In this document: piece by piece, positions 46,291-58,010 of the stretch
Numbering within the stretch: the first letter of the stretch is position 1
Layout of the letters: every line of letters begins with the position of its first letter
DNA from: Phyto melanocephala
Lineage: Eukaryota; Arthropoda; Insecta; Diptera; Rhinophoridae
Direction of reading: 5' to 3'
Length of the DNA: 64,000 bases
Assembly: GCA_941918925.1 (NCBI GenBank)
Contig: OW799237.1
Coordinates: 2,895,201-2,959,200, forward strand
Notes under the pieces: model-generated
Seen by the model: only the letters and a program-made list of their open reading frames with translations
What the model was told of the DNA's origin: nothing
The model's database searches: none
Program-made: the position numbers and the translations under genes

Positions 46291-47639
46291 TTTTAATAAG
46301 TTTTTACAATTATAATGAGTTGTTCTTTCGTTGAGCTTCACTTTAAACAATCGGAATAAACATACATTTGTGACAGCTGACAAATTTCAGAAAAAAAATA
46401 ACACGAAATTTAAAAAGTACATTGCTACTGAAAAGCCCTAAAAGCCCTAATTTAAATTTATTTTTAAAAATAGATTTATGGAATTATTTTTTGTAAATTC
46501 CTTATTAAGAAAAAATCTAAAAGAACATTTATTTTTTAATTCTAGATAAATAGAAATAAATTGTGAGTTGATAAACGTAAACCCACATATCAACTACATT
46601 AGTACCACACAGGCAAATTGGTAAAAAAAACCGCATAAGAAACTTAATATTTAATTTTTTTACTTATTTAAAAATATAAAATAAAAATTAAAAAAATTAT
46701 GCAACTTTTTTATTATTTCCTATTGTATTAAGAAACCTTCGATTATTGAAAAAAAGATAAAGTTTCTAATTGAATATTTTTATTTTATCGAACTTTTCCA
46801 TTTCTAAACTAATATTAAAATTTTATTCAGGCTTGAGTTTAAATATTAGTTTAGATAAAGTTTCTTCTTAAAATTTTTCCACAAATATAACTGCCAGCAA
46901 TTTCGTACAGCATCTTTAAGTCGTTGCTAACACAAACTTTATGAAAATGTATTTTTTTCTCATTCGCCATTAGACTATTTTACCTGTCTGTGGGTTTTAG
47001 TTTTTTGCCATCAAAATAAGTGTGAGTAAATTGCACAGTTCTATTCTGCGTTCATTTTGCTGTTAATATTCTTTGTTTTATTTTCTTCAACTATTTGACT
47101 TTTTATTTGTGCGTAATTAATTCTCTATTAATTTGTAAAAATCGCACTCATGATGCACAGTGCAACAACAATTTACAAAATTGGCCGGCAAAGAATTCTT
47201 ACAGCAGATGTTATATATTTTGAACAAATATGCAAATAATTAATCAAAGATTTTGTGCAGCTTTGTGTAAAAGTGACAATAATTTATTAGTTAATAATAT
47301 GAATGGATATATTTATTAATATAAATGTTTTAATTCATGTGACAAAATAAAAATCTTTTAAAAATATAATTACGAGAAATGTGTTTTTAATAGACTTTTG
47401 AATGTTGTTTGCCTTCACTTAATTAATAAAGAAAATATATTTTATTCTTTGTAAGAAAATAAAATACAAATTTTTATTGTTTTACACTTAGAGATACCGA
47501 ACAGAACTCTGGGATTCAGAATTTTGATTTTTGGGCATTTCGGAGACGTTTCCTCGATTAACTTTTATTTATATAAAATTTAAAAATTTGAAATTACTGG
47601 AGAAGAGAAAAATTTAAGACATTTCGACAGTTGAAAAGG
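46291..47639. other. Spacer with a perfect 13-bp inverted repeat at 46,804-46,854
   Basis: CTAAACTAATATT and AATATTAGTTTAG face each other across 25 bp. No known role. The remainder is AT-rich and without supported gene. Confidence 0.5.
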
Positions 47640-48600
47640 AACTGCTTAAGATGAACTGAAAAGTTGAACTATCTACTATCTAAAAAATGCAAGGTCATCA
47701 TTCGGTCGCCTAAATAAATTATGGCAGGCCTTACAAATATCACAAATCATGAAAAACCGCATATTCACGCAAAGAAAATATATGGTTGTGGTAACCATAA
47801 TCGTAGAGCAACATACTATGATTGAATTGTATGATTATGGTTAAAACATATAATGGTAACCAGTTATCATTATTATGTTTACTTAAAGTATTATTTAATA
47901 ATCATATATATGACTACAGTTGAAATCGACAATCTTTGCTTTTTTACGGCAAATTATTGTCTTTTTCTGTAACATACACATGTTAATTGTACATTAACAT
48001 TTTCTTGTTTATTTTTAAATTTTCTTTAATTTTTCAAAATGTTTGTTCATTTTTCTCAAATAATAAAAATTTATTCAGCAAGAAGAAGAACAGTTGAAGT
48101 CAAATTATTATTAAAAAAAAATCATAGCCAAATATTGTTTTAGAAAAAATAATATGACTGTCGTGATCATGTCGTAACCATGGTATTTCTTTGCGTGTTC
48201 AAACTTGCGTAAAATCTACCCTGCTCAATGAAATCCAAACCTGGCTGATGACAGGCACTATACCACAGAGATTCCAAATATTTATATACAAGTGTTTATG
48301 ACTAATATGTCGTATATTTTGGCCAAATAAAATCGCAAACACAAAGCTTTGGAGGCTAGAAAAAGAAGAAGAAATAGTTCTTAAAATAATTTTTAAAAAA
48401 TGGAGATGGATAGGACTTTTCGTAAACCTATTGGCAGCGTTACTGGAGCCATCTTAAAAAAGAATCACCAAGAAAGTTGGCACTTAAGTCATTAAAAAAA
48501 TACATGGCGTAGAACAATTTTAAATAAATTGAAGAAAGTAGACAAATCTTTTGATAAAATAAAATTAATTTTTAATAATAGAATTAGTTGGAATTTTAAT
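47640..48600 (+). pseudogene. LINE reverse transcriptase C-terminal fragment (KWRWIG type)
   Basis: Before the inserted MITE: FGRLNKLWQALQISQIMKNR. After it: CVKSTLLNEIQTWLMTGTIP, then CRIFWPNKIANTKLWRLEKE, EIVLKIIFKKWRWIG, WRRTILNKLKKVDKSFDKI-like and RISW. This order is that of RTE/Proto2-like endonuclease-RT proteins in their last 200 residues. Frameshifts and stops are present. The element stops at about 48,600, directly before the Tc1-like TIR. Confidence 0.8.
47766..48197. mobile_element. CACGCAAAG TIR element, copy A (432 bp)
   Basis: Left end CACGCAAAGAAAATATATGG; right end is the complement of CACGCAAAGAAATACCATGG. It interrupts the LINE fragment between FGRLNKLW and CVKSTLL. Long stretches match copy B at 48,723. 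Relative to B it lacks about 250-300 bp between AAAAATCATAG and CCAAATATTG. Non-coding. No clean TA target duplication here. Confidence 0.88.
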
Positions 48601-48602
48601 GT

Positions 48603-49830
48603 ACTGGGTGGCCCAAATAAGATTTAGTGATGTTAAACACGTATAACTCTTGTAATAACGTTTTTTTTAATAATTTATTTTTATATGTTAAATACATTTT
48701 ATGGAAATTTAACGTGACTATACACGCAAAGAAAAAATATGGTTGTGGTAACCATAATCGAAGAGCAACATACTATGATTGAATTGTATGATTATGTTTA
48801 AAATAATTATGGTTACCAGTTATCATTATTATGTTTAATTAAAGAATTATTCAAAATAATCATATATATGACTTTAATTGAAATCGACAATCTTTGCTTT
48901 CTTACGGCATATTACTGTATTTTGCTGTAACATACACATATTGCTTGTACTCACCAATTTAATTGCCATTTTTATTCCAACATTTTTTTACATTTTATTG
49001 TTTATTTTTAAATTTTCTTTAGTTTTTCAAAATTTTTGTTCCTTTTTTCGACATCTCAAACTTTTAAAATAATTAAAATTTATTCAGCAAGAAGAAGAAC
49101 TTTTGAAATCAAATTATTGTTAAAAAAAATCATAGATCGATTGCTTTGTAATCATACTGTTGTCTTACCTATTATTTAATGATTATTTTTAATTTTTAAT
49201 GATTTTGAATATAATGTTATTTTTGTCAAATTAATTTTTTTATATCATACTATTTTTAAATGATAACCATTTTGAAATTTTTATGAAAAGTAATCATTAA
49301 ATGATACAATTCAAACAAATGCTTGATTATCGTGACAAAATATATGATGAAATGAAACAAAAATAACTATTACTTGTTTTCGACAACCAAATATTGTTTT
49401 AGAAAAAATAATATGACCGTCGTGATCATGTCCTAACCATGGTTTTTCTTTGCGTGTATGTGAAATATGACATCAGACAAATGACCACCATTTTGCTCGA
49501 TACAGGCATTGGCTCTTTATACGGCGTAATGTTTCTGGTTGCAGGCACCATATTTCGTCTCGAATATTCTGCTTGAGTTGTCCAAGTGTCTGTGGTTTGT
49601 TAACATACACTTTGTCTCTTTAATAACCCCATAAATCTGGGGATCGAGGAAGCCAAGGGAAATATATATTTTTTTTTAAATTATGCGTTCTCCAAAACTT
49701 TCACACAGCATATATATAATTTGCCTAGCAGTATACGCAGTGGCTTCATCTTGTTAAAACCAGAAGTCATATATTTCCAAGTAAAATAAATGGAGGAAAT
49801 ATTCATTCACTTAAATGTACTTTGGGTATT
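48603..49830 (-). pseudogene. Tc1/mariner-superfamily element relic, split by copy B
   Basis: The 3' end is ACTGGGTGGCCCAAATAAG at 48,603. On the minus strand the transposase C-terminus reads KVYVNKPQTLGQLKQNIRDE then WCLQPETLRRIKSQC (49,480-49,625). Upstream, FWF-QDEATAYTARQIIYML retains the second catalytic Asp block near 49,730-49,770. The segment between ERIIS and KVY has decayed. No 5' TIR was identified. Confidence 0.75.
48723..49456. mobile_element. CACGCAAAG TIR element, copy B (734 bp)
   Basis: Both ends read CACGCAAAGAAA inward (right end as complement) and are flanked by TA on both sides, as expected for a Tc1/mariner-type insertion. It lies in the 3' non-coding part of the transposase relic. 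It is longer than copy A by an internal block (about 49,137-49,385) rich in AATGATTA. The forward frame at 48,878-49,072 is AT-driven and not called a gene. Confidence 0.88.
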
Positions 49831-50369
49831 ATCAGGAATTTGCCTTAAATATTGAAAACAAAAACATTAAATTTGATCATTAGTTTAACGCCCATAATAT
49901 CTCAAGATTTGTCCTCTATGTAAGTTTATCGTAATTACTTGCAAAAAAAATCAAATCAAACAAGGACATCACTTTGCATTTTATATTTGTTTGAAAATAA
50001 TTTCTTTTTGCTAAAATTGTTACTCTACCTGCATGTTAAAAAATTGTTTTTTATTTTTCAGTGTATTTTTGGTGACACTGTGCTGTTGTATTTAAGAAAC
50101 ATGAAAAATGTAGTGTTAATTGAAATTGTACAATTTAAATGTAGCGTAAATGAGTAAAAGTGTTATAGGCAATGGTGTGTTATTTATAATGCACTTTTCT
50201 CGCGTTCGAGGGGAAGTATGCGTACTAAAGACATAAGCGATAAATTTTTACATTTTCTTTTGAAATAAAAATAAATCATTTTTAAGTTAAAAAATAAATT
50301 CGTTCATAAATATCAAATTTAGCAAACATTATGGGTAAAGAAAAATCTTATTGAAAATTTTTATGTGCA

Positions 50370-50490
50370 CCTCGAACGTGATCGAAATTAAAAAATTCTT
50401 ATTAGAATCTCTATACCTAAAGCACGGCGAACTCAATCGTTCGAGTAAAATTTCGATCGTGATCGAATCCTGTAATGTGGCACCAGATTT
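50370..50490. mobile_element. Second copy of the MITE at 6126-6251
   Basis: Shares TATACCTAAAGCACGGCGAAC, CGTTCGAGTAAAATTTCG, CGTGATCGAATCC and GTAATGTGGC with the 6.1-kb copy. The left arm has TCGAACGTGATCGAAATT as its inverted partner. It ends next to the TIR of the following Tc1-like element. Confidence 0.7.
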
Positions 50491-50492
50491 GT

Positions 50493-51401
50493 AAAGGGTA
50501 GCCATCTATCTGCTTAAGTTTGAACCAGCTGTTATTTTGAATTTGGCAGTACTTATGTATGTCATTCTATTTTGTCACACAGTTCAGTATATTATGTCTG
50601 CTGAACAAAATGAAACGATTTACGCTTCAGCAACGTTGGGGTTAATTGGAAATTTATTTCCAAAACAAAGACTGTTGGACAGATTTTGCAAAAAAAATAT
50701 CTTTTCGTATGAAGCTTACTTTCATCTTGGTAATTACGTTTGTAGGCTCAACTGCTGTATATGGCGCTCAGACCACCTTAACTTGGTCTTACAAAAGCCA
50801 ATGCACGCATTACGAGTGACTGTTTGGTTCGTCTTGTGAAGCGGAGGTATCATTGGCCCGTATTTCTTCGAAAACAAGGAAGGTGCAACCATTACAGTCA
50901 ATGAAGACACCTATCGTACCATGATAACCGATTTCTTTGTGCTCGTTCTTCATGGTATTGATGTGAACGATGTTTGGTTTCAACAGTATGGTATAACTTG
51001 TTATACATCTAATACCACAATCGATTTATTGCGTACAATGTTTGATGGTCGTTTAATAAGCCGAAAGGTAATGTCAATTGGACGCCAAGAAATTGCGATT
51101 TGACATTGTTAGACTATTTTCTGTGGAGCGTTGGTACACACAAGTGTTATGCAGACAAACCAGAAACAATTGAGCATTTGTAGGACAACATTCGTGATGT
51201 CATAGCCAAGTGCTCAAAAAGTGGTCCGATTGAATGGGGTACTGTAAGGCCATTCGAGGCAAACATATAAATTAAATAGTATTTAATCTCTACTCGCAAC
51301 AATTGTACTTCACCAATGAAATAAAATTAATTTGGCAAAATTTCAAACCGTTTTTGATTTATTGCATTTTTAAATTTAAAATTTTAAATGGCCAACCCTT
51401 T
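50493..51401 (+). pseudogene. Tc1/mariner-superfamily transposase (nearly full span, inactive)
   Basis: TIRs AAAGGGTAGCCAT (50,493) and ATGGCCAACCCTTT (51,388-51,401). Conceptual blocks: EAYFHLGNYVCRLNCCIWRS then KPMHALRVTVW (50,709-50,824); GGIIGPYFFENKEGATITVN (50,845); TMITDFFVLVLHGIDVNDVW; WFQQYGITCYTSNTTIDLLR (50,975). Then RLISRKV (51,050), NWTPRNCDLTLLDYFLW-like (51,080-51,125) and KCYADKPETIEHL (51,140-51,180). Several breaks. The second catalytic Asp is Tyr (WFQQY instead of WFQQD), so it is dead. The first catalytic region is degraded to AYFHLG. Confidence 0.85.
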
Positions 51402-53879
51402 ATATTTGTTTGTAGTCTTCTAGCATTTTTACTACAAATTTTGCATTAGATTACTGGCTAAATTTTTCACGATCTAAGTTAGAAGAGGTTGAAAAAGAGG
51501 GGGTAACTTCTTAGCCCTAAACCCATGATAAATATAAACGTATATCCAAATTGGCACATTGTGCGCTTTAATAAATAAATATTTAACTACTAGAACCATA
51601 ACCCCATAATCAGTCAAAATCAAAATCAGGTCCAACACTTGCTTGTTTTGTGCCAAAAATCATTTTGATAAAAAATTTTATCTCTTTGATATTTGTATAT
51701 AAAAAAAATAATAAACAGCTGATTTTACAGGTGCGGATTTGCAACGATACCTCTAACAAAGAGCAAGCAATAATTACGATACATTTTTAGAACTAGTATT
51801 AGATTATTAAAATTTTATATGAACAACTTTAATAGAATTCAGTACACAAAGCACCTTTAACAAGATAACTGCAATATTTATCGTCAACCTATAACAATTG
51901 GGTACTTTTATTTTAAGGTCCTTTTTTATAACCCACTTATTTGGTCCGTTAGACATTAAATAAAATTCATAGAAAACACTTAATTTTTATCATATTTATA
52001 TTTAATACTTTTGTATTTATTGCAACAAATAATGAAATAACTTTTTCAAACCAAACTCGCATCTGCAATACAGTCATGTGTAAAAACACACCAAATCCTC
52101 GTTCACATTCCTTAAAGCCTTACAGTCACAAAAACACACGCAACAATTCAAAAACATTAAAACTAAGTAACTTTAAGTGGCATAAAATTTAACCATTTTT
52201 TTCCGAAAAATAAAATAAAATTACAAAAAGCTTAAAATGTATAAAATTGCCACGGCGACAGACATTGGAAGAAAAAAGGAAAATTTTATTACTATTTTTG
52301 TTTTGTGATAACTTTCTTCCATAAAATCTGCTCATAAACATGATTCAATAAACGTAAACGCACTAAGTTTTAGTACGATTTCTAATCAACGAAATTTGTA
52401 TCTAAACATATGGCAGTATTTACGTAAGTATATCGACAAAGGACATATTTACAGCAGGACATTAAATGATGTGCTCATTTAACTTAGATTACCTTTTTTT
52501 GAATGATATTTATTTTTAAACTTTAATGGAAAAGATGTTATAAAAATAAATGAGATTAGCGTTCAAGTATTTATGAACTAAAATAACAAAAAACATAAAA
52601 CAAAGATTGAAAACTCGTATAAATCGAAAACGTTTACAAATTTTGTATAAAGAAATTTTTATTAAAATTGAAAATGGAATAAAAGATAATGGTGATGAGC
52701 AGTTATTGTAACAAATAGAATTTTTTAACTAAAGAATACATTATTGAGAAAAAAAAACGATCGTAAAATTCTTCTACACACTGGGACTATTTCTTCAAGG
52801 GAGTTAAAGAAATTATACAACCAACTACACCCAGTAAAGAGACAAATTGCAAAAACTATAAATTTTAAGCAGTGACTATACAAAGATAAGCAAAAAATTC
52901 TGTAGATACAATTATAAAATTTCACTGTCACAACTGGCACTCACAATCGATAATGTTTTCTCTTTGCAGCATAATTGGAACCTTTCATACAACGTTAACA
53001 ATTCTTAGAGAACTAAATTGGCAACAACTTTTAAATACACACTATGACTTACAAAATAGCCGTTTAGTATCAATGTGACCAATTTAGAGTCATCACACTT
53101 GACCGCAAATTTTGTGATGTTATTTAAAATGGTTCATTATACCGGCTGTTGCCAACGAAAGACACGTTCCGGTTTTATCATGCGATGGAGCCATTGGCTG
53201 TTACCAGCACCTCATAAGAAAAATGTTGAAGAGGTTAAATTACAGCTCCGAGGTATTTAATAGAAATCGTCGTTGCGTCAGAAAACTAGATTTCTAAAGT
53301 AAGTGCGCAGAATATCGATTGTTTCATAAGCTGTTCGTATCATCCATTTCAACCTAGTCTGGATACAGTTTACACGTTTGATAAATAGTGGTGATGTTTT
53401 TATTAAAATATATAAACTGTTTGTTTTATGGGAGCCAAAATTATTACTTAAATAGAAACAAATTATTTTGAGGTGGATGTATCCTTTCCGCTAGATCCAC
53501 GCTTGATTCTAATCCATAAAAATTCTGAAATCATGGTTTTCGTAATCAAAATATTGTTGCATTTATAAAACGTATTTCTCTGTGAATGCATTGGCTTCAC
53601 GACAAAGATGTACTAGTAATGTCCATATCTGGCAATTGTTGTTGACATAACATTCAAATGAAAATGCACCACGATAGATTATATAAATAAACTGCCAAAT
53701 TCTGTGTTCGATTAAAGCTTTTGCAAAGTTCAAACTAGTAAAGAAGATAAGGGGGTTTTCTATAGAAATCTATTCATGTTAAAATGCCAAACCAATTTGA
53801 ACACAAATCACTGATAAAATGGCCGGAAGTTAAAAAAGCGTTATCAATTAAAAATTCTATACCTCTATAAAATACACCT
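51402..53879. other. Spacer without supported gene
   Basis: AT-rich to about 53,050, then more balanced sequence (53,060-53,880) with short frames on both strands that I cannot assign. Confidence 0.45.
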
Positions 53880-54235
53880 GGTCGTTTTCCTTCATGGCTA
53901 AGTCAATTAAACCTTGTAAGCGACTAATCAGAGATCTTGGTGCCAAATGTAATCACGCTTGCCCATGAAACAAAAACAACCAGTTGCATATTTTCTGTCA
54001 CATCAGCCATACAACCATCAGCACCTTACAACGGCGGGACCATAAGTGTTGTCCACTAGTAAGCCCGCCTCATCCGGTTGGTGTTTCATTTCAGCCAAAA
54101 GATTTTTCAACAAAAGCACAGTTTGAGCAAAACAGAATTTACTTTGAATATTTTTAATATTTCCCAATGTTGTCAGGTATAAAGCAACCCTTTTGATATG
54201 ATACTTAACGAAAATAAAAAAAAGGTGTATCAAAA
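53880..54235 (-). other. Unidentified coding-like relic
   Basis: The minus strand gives LLKNLLAEMKHQPDEAGLLV then DNTYGPAVV, a frameshift, then ADGCMADVTENMQLVV and SWASVITFGTKISD with further breaks. The composition is more balanced than flanking DNA. It looks like a decayed protein-coding segment. I do not recognise the family, and the upstream boundary is unknown. Confidence 0.35.
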
Positions 54236-55007
54236 TAAAATTTGATTTATAAAATCAAATCACCCGGTATTATACCTACATAACACCAGGGACACATATC
54301 TAAATGTGCAAAGTTGTAAAATATAAAGTTTTTGTATAGTTAAATGTATAGCGAAACCAAAGCGTGGATCCCAGGGGATGAGGAAAAAATATCCCCCTCA
54401 AAACAAATTTCTTCTTTGATAAGTAACTATTGAATTGGTAGCCATGCATGTGTTTTCAATTTTATGTAAATCGTTTTATGCTGCCTTTAGTTCATTATCT
54501 TAATTTCATAATTAAACTATTTGGAGCATTTTTAAATTATATTATAAACATTTCAAGAATATTGAAAAATTATACCGATATTAGCGATTTTATCATCAGC
54601 ACTCTTTATCGGTATAATCATATGTACCTCATGAATTACTATTTATGTTACAGTTTAGTGAAAATAAAAGCATAAAATTTATTTCTTAATTTTTCTTTCT
54701 TTCTTACCAAACGACAATTTCTTATTCTTCGGCTGGCAGATTTTAAATAAAACTTTCAAATAAATATTAGTTCAAAATTAAAACAAACATACATGCCATG
54801 GTGGTTATGGCATTCTGGAATTTATTATTCGTTGTCTATCGCCCTGATACTACTTATAAATGAAAGATAAAAATTAAAAAAAAAATTTCAATACTACTAG
54901 CCGATGAATGGATAGGCAAAGCATAACAAAAATATATTAAGAATTTAAACCTGTTCACACTTGGCAAATATTTGTCTAGATAATTGTAAACACTATTTTT
55001 GTTAAAT
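54236..55007. other. Spacer with small hairpin near 54,569-54,616
   Basis: ATTATACCGATA and TATCGGTATAAT are complementary across about 24-25 bp. Otherwise nothing recognised. Confidence 0.4.
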
Positions 55008-55250
55008 AAAGGGTGGTTCAATTTTAAGAGCCAATGTTGATTTTTATTTATTAAATGTTATGAGATTTTTATTACACCAAATTTAATCAAAACATTTGAA
55101 AATAGATTGATATAAAATTAATGTAAATTATTATTATTTTTATGTGCAGCTTTTTGAAATTATAAATCTCTCAGCATGACATTTGACACCTATGGAATTT
55201 AGCTGAATGAGAGCACATTTATATGAAATGAAATGATAATATTCTTGCGT
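55008..55250 (+). mobile_element. Left end of a Tc1-like element (non-coding fragment)
   Basis: AAAGGGTGGTTCAATTTTAA at 55,008 is a GGGTGGyyCAA-type terminus like the one at 48,603. It is followed by an AT-rich leader and TCTCAGCATGACATTTGACA (55,171). No transposase block follows. Confidence 0.5.
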
Positions 55251-57404
55251 TTAATGGTGCGTAAGAATACTTAGTGTATTAGGGGACAATTTTTGGAAAA
55301 CTCCTTAAAATTTCTTTTTGAAGTAGAGAAGTTATTGAAATATTATTCGTTAATAGAAAATTGTTTAACAAAAAATGTGGCAAAAATGTTATCTTAAAGG
55401 AAAATGTATCAAATATTGTCAATTAAAAGTTGTCAAAAGTTTTGTTCAATATAAAACTTAAGGGCACATTCTTGACTTTATAGGACAGCTACAAATATTT
55501 ATCTCAAGTAAGATTTAATAAATATTTATTTCGAATGTGTAATACAATATTTCCGATAATTCATGTTCTGTCCAAAGCAAAGACAATTTGTCTCATCGTG
55601 TGTGTATGGCTGTTGTCAGCTATAGAAACAGCAAACAACAAAAAATATCCCTTAAACTTTTGCTAAGCTCTTAAAAGTTTTATTTTTTTTTTCTCTAATA
55701 TTTATTGTCTGCTGATGGAAATTGATTGTTTTTTATATTTTCATACAAAAACAACAAAAATATTTAGTTGGTATTTCAAAAAAGAAAAAAGTTTTTTGTT
55801 TTATCTGGATATTTGAGTTTATTTAACATTAAGTGAATTTGTTAGTAATTTTTTGTTTTGCTACTTTTAGCATCTGCTTTTTCCATGAGTATTTAGCTGC
55901 ATGAATATTTCGTTTTTTTTTGCTTTTCTGTTGAGTTTTCTATAAAATATTTCCTTATTTGACATTAATTGGTTTTAGTACTTTTTGTGCATTTTGTTTA
56001 TAGCAAAAACAAATGAATTTTATTAGTTGAAAAAGGATATAAGTAACAAAAAAAAATAGAGATAAAATAAACTTTGCTATTTTTATGAGACTACTAACCA
56101 CTTTTGTTGCAGTCATTATAGAAATTGCTAGGAGAAGTATGTGTGTGTGTGTATGTGGCTGCTTCAAATAAGGGCTGGTTTATTTTGTTTTCATTTTTTT
56201 TTTTTTTTTTTTCATTTATAGACTAATTTCATAGAATATTTTTTTTTAAAAAATCATTATTTTTTGTTAAATTTTAAAAATAATAAAATTAAAACAAAAT
56301 ACTAAAAAAGGAGAAAAAATTTTTTTTTAAATACTTCAAAAATTCGTCGAAATTTTAATTGATAAAATTTTTTTAAATTTTGTTATTTAGGTAGAAATTA
56401 GTATTGAGAAGTAAGGACTTTTTAACTTTAGAAATTGTTAGGAGCAGGATGTGTGCATATGTGGCTGCCTAAAATAAGTGGTTGTTTTTTTTTTAGCTTA
56501 AGCATTTTTATTTTTATTATTGGACTAATTTACATGAATATTAATACTTTTAAAAAATCATTAATTTTTGATATATTAAAAAAATATTGAAATTTAACAA
56601 AAATTATTTAGTTTTTTTTACCTTTTTTTAAATTTAAATGTTAACTAAAAATATTTCAATGCCTTTAATTTTTATTATTTCTTCCAATATTTCGCTACGC
56701 CATTGTGTAGCATCGTCAGGAAATTAATATTAGTTTTTAGTTTTCTATGTGTTGCATTTGTGTGAAAAAAAACAAATTAAAAACATTATTTTAATTATTA
56801 AAATAAATTTAGTTAATATTTAAATTATAAAAAAATATATAAAAAATTATAAAAAAAAAATAATTAAAATATTTCGAAGATCGCTTACTTTAATTCTATT
56901 ATTTAGGTCAAGATTCGTATATAGAACAGAGAGACTCTTCAAATCTAAATACAACATCATTTCTTTGCTCTGTATTCGCATTGAACATCGTGGAAAAATA
57001 ACATTTTATAAAATGAGCTCTCAAAATTAATTATGAATTTTTTTTAATAAATTATTTAAATTTACCCAACGCTTATTTTATTAACCACGTTTTTCTTTGT
57101 TTTTTAGTTCAATTTTATTATTTTTTACTGTTGATCAAATCATAGATGTTCACTTCTTGCTGGTTTTCATTGAACTTAACGAAAAAAAAAAAATATAAAC
57201 AAGAAAACACACTATGCAACCAACACAAATTTAATCAGAAGATATCAAAATATTTTAATATTTTTGAAACCCAGATTGCAACAAGAAATTAAACCATTAA
57301 CTTGACTGCACACTATGCAACCAACAACAAAAAATTACAGGTTGTATAAGCATGTTAAAAATTGTAAGCCTACCATTAAAATCAAATTCCATTTGTTAAG
57401 AAAC
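55251..57404. other. Spacer; GCTAC hairpin block at 56,688-56,730
   Basis: AATATTTCGCTACGCCATTG then TGTAGCATCGTCAGGAAA parallels the centre of the MITE at 45,005-45,212, but no TIRs like those are clear here. (GT)n at 56,142-56,153. Rest AT-rich. Confidence 0.5.
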
Positions 57405-58010
57405 AAGTTTTTAATAACAAAACCCCTTAAACTAAGTCTGCAACCCCATCCTCTTAATGCAATTTCTCCCAATTTGGTATGACATCCATGTTAAAGTTAT
57501 CGAATCTAGCAGGACAAAACGAAGGACATTTACACAGATATTATTCCAATGTATTTTCTTTCTTCTCCAAATCTCTACATGGTGTAATATCTGATAATCT
57601 AATGCGAGCTAGATGACTCTTAAATTCTATCTTACTTGCTATTGCATCAATCTTTTAAGTGTTGGCTTTCCTAATATCAACATTTCCCAAGATCCCTCAA
57701 GCACTGGCTTTAGTTAGAGTTTATTTGTAAACTTTGTATTTATAGAGTTTTACCACTTTTACTTTCCCTTTAATTGCCCAAGTCTTTAGTTAGCTTTTGA
57801 TTCACAAAATGAGTTTAGCATTTTCAAAGTTGATAATTTTAAATATGACTCTATTTTTGATAGTTTATCAGCTTCTTTGTTTCCGATAATGCCACGATGG
57901 ATTAGAGTCCATATTATCTCATAATATTTACATCCTTAAATTACAGGACCTTCCAAGATTCAAAATTTTTTTTTCTTAAGGTTTAAATTGGGTACCCAAA
58001 AATCTGCTTT
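57405..58010 (-). pseudogene. LINE RNase H and C-terminal fragment
   Basis: The minus strand encodes IWTLIHRGIIGNKEADKLSK (57,845-57,920), the last motif of an RNase H domain (normally VPGHxGIxGNExAD). Further down come SHLARIRLSDITPC, RDLEKKENTLE-YLCKCPSFC and PARFDNFNMD, the Cys-rich tail. Stops and frameshifts are present. Such RNase H-bearing LINEs belong to the I/R1/Loa-type groups. Related to 62,400-63,130. Confidence 0.75.
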
